Shown here one piece after another: positions 60,584-64,000 of a stretch of 64,000 bases of DNA. The notes beneath the pieces were generated by a model, which did not search any database, was not told the origin of the DNA, and saw only the letters and a program-made list of their open reading frames with translations. The translations under genes and the position numbers were made by a program. Source of the DNA: Stictocephala bisonia (lineage: Eukaryota > Arthropoda > Insecta > Hemiptera > Membracidae). Where the stretch lies: contig JAQJVL010000003.1 in assembly GCA_035578905.1 (NCBI GenBank), forward strand, positions 8,702,509 through 8,766,508. Direction: 5' to 3'. Position 1 is the first letter of the stretch; the number at the start of each line of letters is the position of its first letter.

Positions 60584-61475
60584 TATAATATGGCAAGAAT
60601 CTGCAATATTGAACAATATTTTGACTTAAGTGTAAACTGTGTAATACTGAGGGTAACGTCTACTGTACTCGTTATATGTTTATTAGAGGAGCACCATCGA
60701 CGTTTATTATGCTATATAATATGTGAGTAGGTCGTTTGTGCTAAGGTTAATGATCAATATACAGTGTATATACTATTAGATACTGTACCACTAAACTTTG
60801 TTCACTTAATCAGTGTGGCATTCGGTGGCGAAACACGTTGGAGATCTTGACCTTACAGATGAAGTTGACAGACTTCGATAACACAGATCATAGGTATTGC
60901 AAGGAATGTGGAATCAAAGAATCTAAGTGATTTATATTTATTTCATTGGTAAATTTGTCATGAAAACGAGATATTTTAAATTTACTTCTATGTTTGGAAT
61001 AATAGTACACATATTTTGATCATAAACAAGTATTTATGAATAAATGTTTGGTTAAAGGTATTCGATTGGCAATTATCTTTAAACATTGTTACATGTTAAA
61101 ATTGTTAGTTTTCCTATAAGTCGTAATTTTGTAGAGGGAAAATAAAAAATCTTTATTGAGATATGGCCACTTCAGTTGCTACTTTTGTGTTTCTACGTGA
61201 ACAACTCACTAAGAAACAGAACAATATAAATCATTAAACATTTAAAAGGATAATGATAAAACCAACATAGCGTAAAGTAAAACTTATAAAAATATTTTTG
61301 ACAAGTGTAGAAAATTATGTTTTTATAAATTACATCCGTACAAATTTTAAATTGAAATTTAAACAACTTAACTGAAAGAGCGGATAAAGAATACATTAAA
61401 ACTAAAGATTTCAACACAGGAAGGTCATAATAAATGAGGCATTTGTGTACTTTGGTACACCCGCCGTGCGCGCGT
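60584..61475. other. AT-rich spacer
   Basis: Apart from the GGTGGCGAAACACG block near 60830, no feature recognised. Confidence 0.5.
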
Positions 61476-62900
<1,425 letters not shown>

Positions 62901-62904
62901 GGAG

Positions 62905-63020
62905 TTATTGTATTTATTATATTTATTTATTCAATAAAATAAAATTACATCATAAAAATACAGTGAACATAGTCGTATCTCTCCCTAGGTTAGAGCTAAT
63001 CGAGGGAACATCTTGATAGT
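62905..63020 (-). repeat. possible retroelement 3' end, antisense
   Basis: On the minus strand CTCTAACCTAGGGAGAGATA is followed by an AT-rich end with TTATTGAATAAATAAATATA, the same style of tail as the LINEs in this window. No coding remnant. Confidence 0.3.
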
Positions 63021-63142
63021 ATTGGTAAATTTTTATTTGTTATGATTTGAATAATATAATAATACACCAGTCTAACTATATATACACTATTTGATACATA
63101 GCTGTATATTATATTTACAAGAAAAAAAAATGAGAAATTTAG

Positions 63143-63144
<2 letters not shown>

Positions 63145-63215
<71 letters not shown>

Positions 63216-63231
63216 ATATATATATATATAG
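63145..63231. repeat. (CA)n and (TA)n microsatellite
   Basis: (CA)n of about 68 bases followed directly by (TA)n to about 63230. Confidence 0.97.
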
Positions 63232-64000
63232 TAAATATTTGATGGATAGTGATTCATTTTCAACGGAAGTCAAAATATGAAAATTTGAATTACTATTGTG
63301 AATATTCATTATTGTAAAGTGTAAAAGAAATTATTTAAATTAATATACTAAAGAAATTGTGCCTTCTTTTATACTTTACATTATTTTACATCTGATTCAT
63401 CAGACATTCAGTATGATCTTAACAAAGTTAAGGTATACGAGAAAGTTTTTACAAAAAGATGAGGGTTTAACGTTTCACAGCGAATATCTTAATTCTTGGA
63501 TTAACTTGTGTGGAGGGTTTAATGGTTACATTTTTGCTGTACTTACCCAAATATAAAAAACATAAATGAACATTTACTAGCATTAGAATATTTTTAATAT
63601 ACAGCTTGTAAAGGTAAATACATTGAAATTATTTACGCAATCCCTTTACAATGTATTACAAAAGAAATTCGATACATTTTAGAAAAGAGATGATATAGAT
63701 ATATATTAGGTATTTCTCAAATTTTAAATATTTTCTTAGTGTACTAAAATATTTTACCTGTGACTAAAACTAGATTAGTATAAGAAGGAACGGGATGGTA
63801 AAAAGGTGTTATATCTCAGCATCTGAAATTATACATGACTAAGACGTCACCACTAAACGGTTCGCATGCCAACCCCACCACTCGCTACACTCACGAGGGA
63901 ATACTGTGCTATGCCCCATTTGTGGATTTTGGTTTTTGGGGTAGTGTAGCCCATAAGCATAGATAGTCTTTTATAACATCTGGTTGTATATTAGGAATCA
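63232..64000. other. AT-rich end of window
   Basis: A GC-richer patch at 63845-63925 (CCAACCCCACCACTCGCTAC) is not recognised. No gene supported. Confidence 0.5.

Overview
This is eukaryotic, most likely insect, intergenic DNA. It is AT-rich and made almost entirely of tandem repeats, fossil retrotransposons, short interspersed elements and inverted-repeat elements. Signs of an insect are short interstitial (TTAGG)n/(CCTAA)n tracts at 48.4 and 52.2 kb (the usual insect telomere pentamer), fragments of Jockey/CR1-like and R2-superfamily LINEs, a Penelope-like element, and tRNA-derived SINEs. I cannot name the species. No convincing host protein-coding gene is present. Nearly all long open frames are artefacts of stop-free tandem repeats or microsatellites, or are broken retrotransposon frames. 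The only non-repeat coding candidate is a weak 52-codon terminal-exon-like segment at 26.04-26.20 kb.

Layout. 0-5.5 kb: a 28-bp minisatellite, a tRNA-like SINE, a LINE 3' remnant, a second SINE family, a Penelope-like terminal motif and a 37-bp array. 5.7-8.0 kb: a GC-richer, broken R2-superfamily LINE (reverse transcriptase, Cys/His cluster and restriction-like endonuclease remnants). 8.2-9.4 kb: a Jockey/CR1-like LINE on the minus strand. 9.7-10.8 kb: an inverted-repeat-bounded segment. 11.2-13.8 kb: 36-bp minisatellites and a roughly 124-bp satellite with a SINE inserted in it. 14.6-15.6 kb: a 29-bp array with a 320-bp higher-order repeat. 17.6-21.0 kb: a 110-bp satellite with a 900-bp higher-order repeat. 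21.1-23.1 kb: a second, better preserved Jockey-like LINE. 24.4-25.1 kb: a 120-bp array with a TGACGTCA site in most units. 26.6-28.1 kb: a large (CA)n/(CACG)n tract and a 21-bp array. 29.6-35.1 kb: a SINE, a 79-bp array, LINE debris, a foldback segment and two more arrays. 35.2-36.2 kb: a Penelope-like element with a GIY-YIG endonuclease remnant between inverted arms. 39.5-41.3 kb: a MITE, a SINE and a hairpin-like Penelope-type pair. 41.6-46 kb: a 69-bp array, LINE debris and a 141-bp array. 48-54 kb: telomere-like tracts, a 126-bp array, LINE and SINE copies and a third 36-bp array. 56.5-60.6 kb: LINE fragments, one of which splits a 55-bp array, and another inverted pair. 61.5-64 kb: a long (GT)n tract and AT-rich sequence.

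How it works together: the elements form a nested record of retrotransposition and array expansion rather than a pathway. The order of events is readable in places: SINE into satellite at 13.3 kb, LINE into minisatellite at 59-60 kb, and a 36-bp array inside a satellite unit at 12.4 kb. Tandem arrays make up roughly a quarter of the window by hand estimate.
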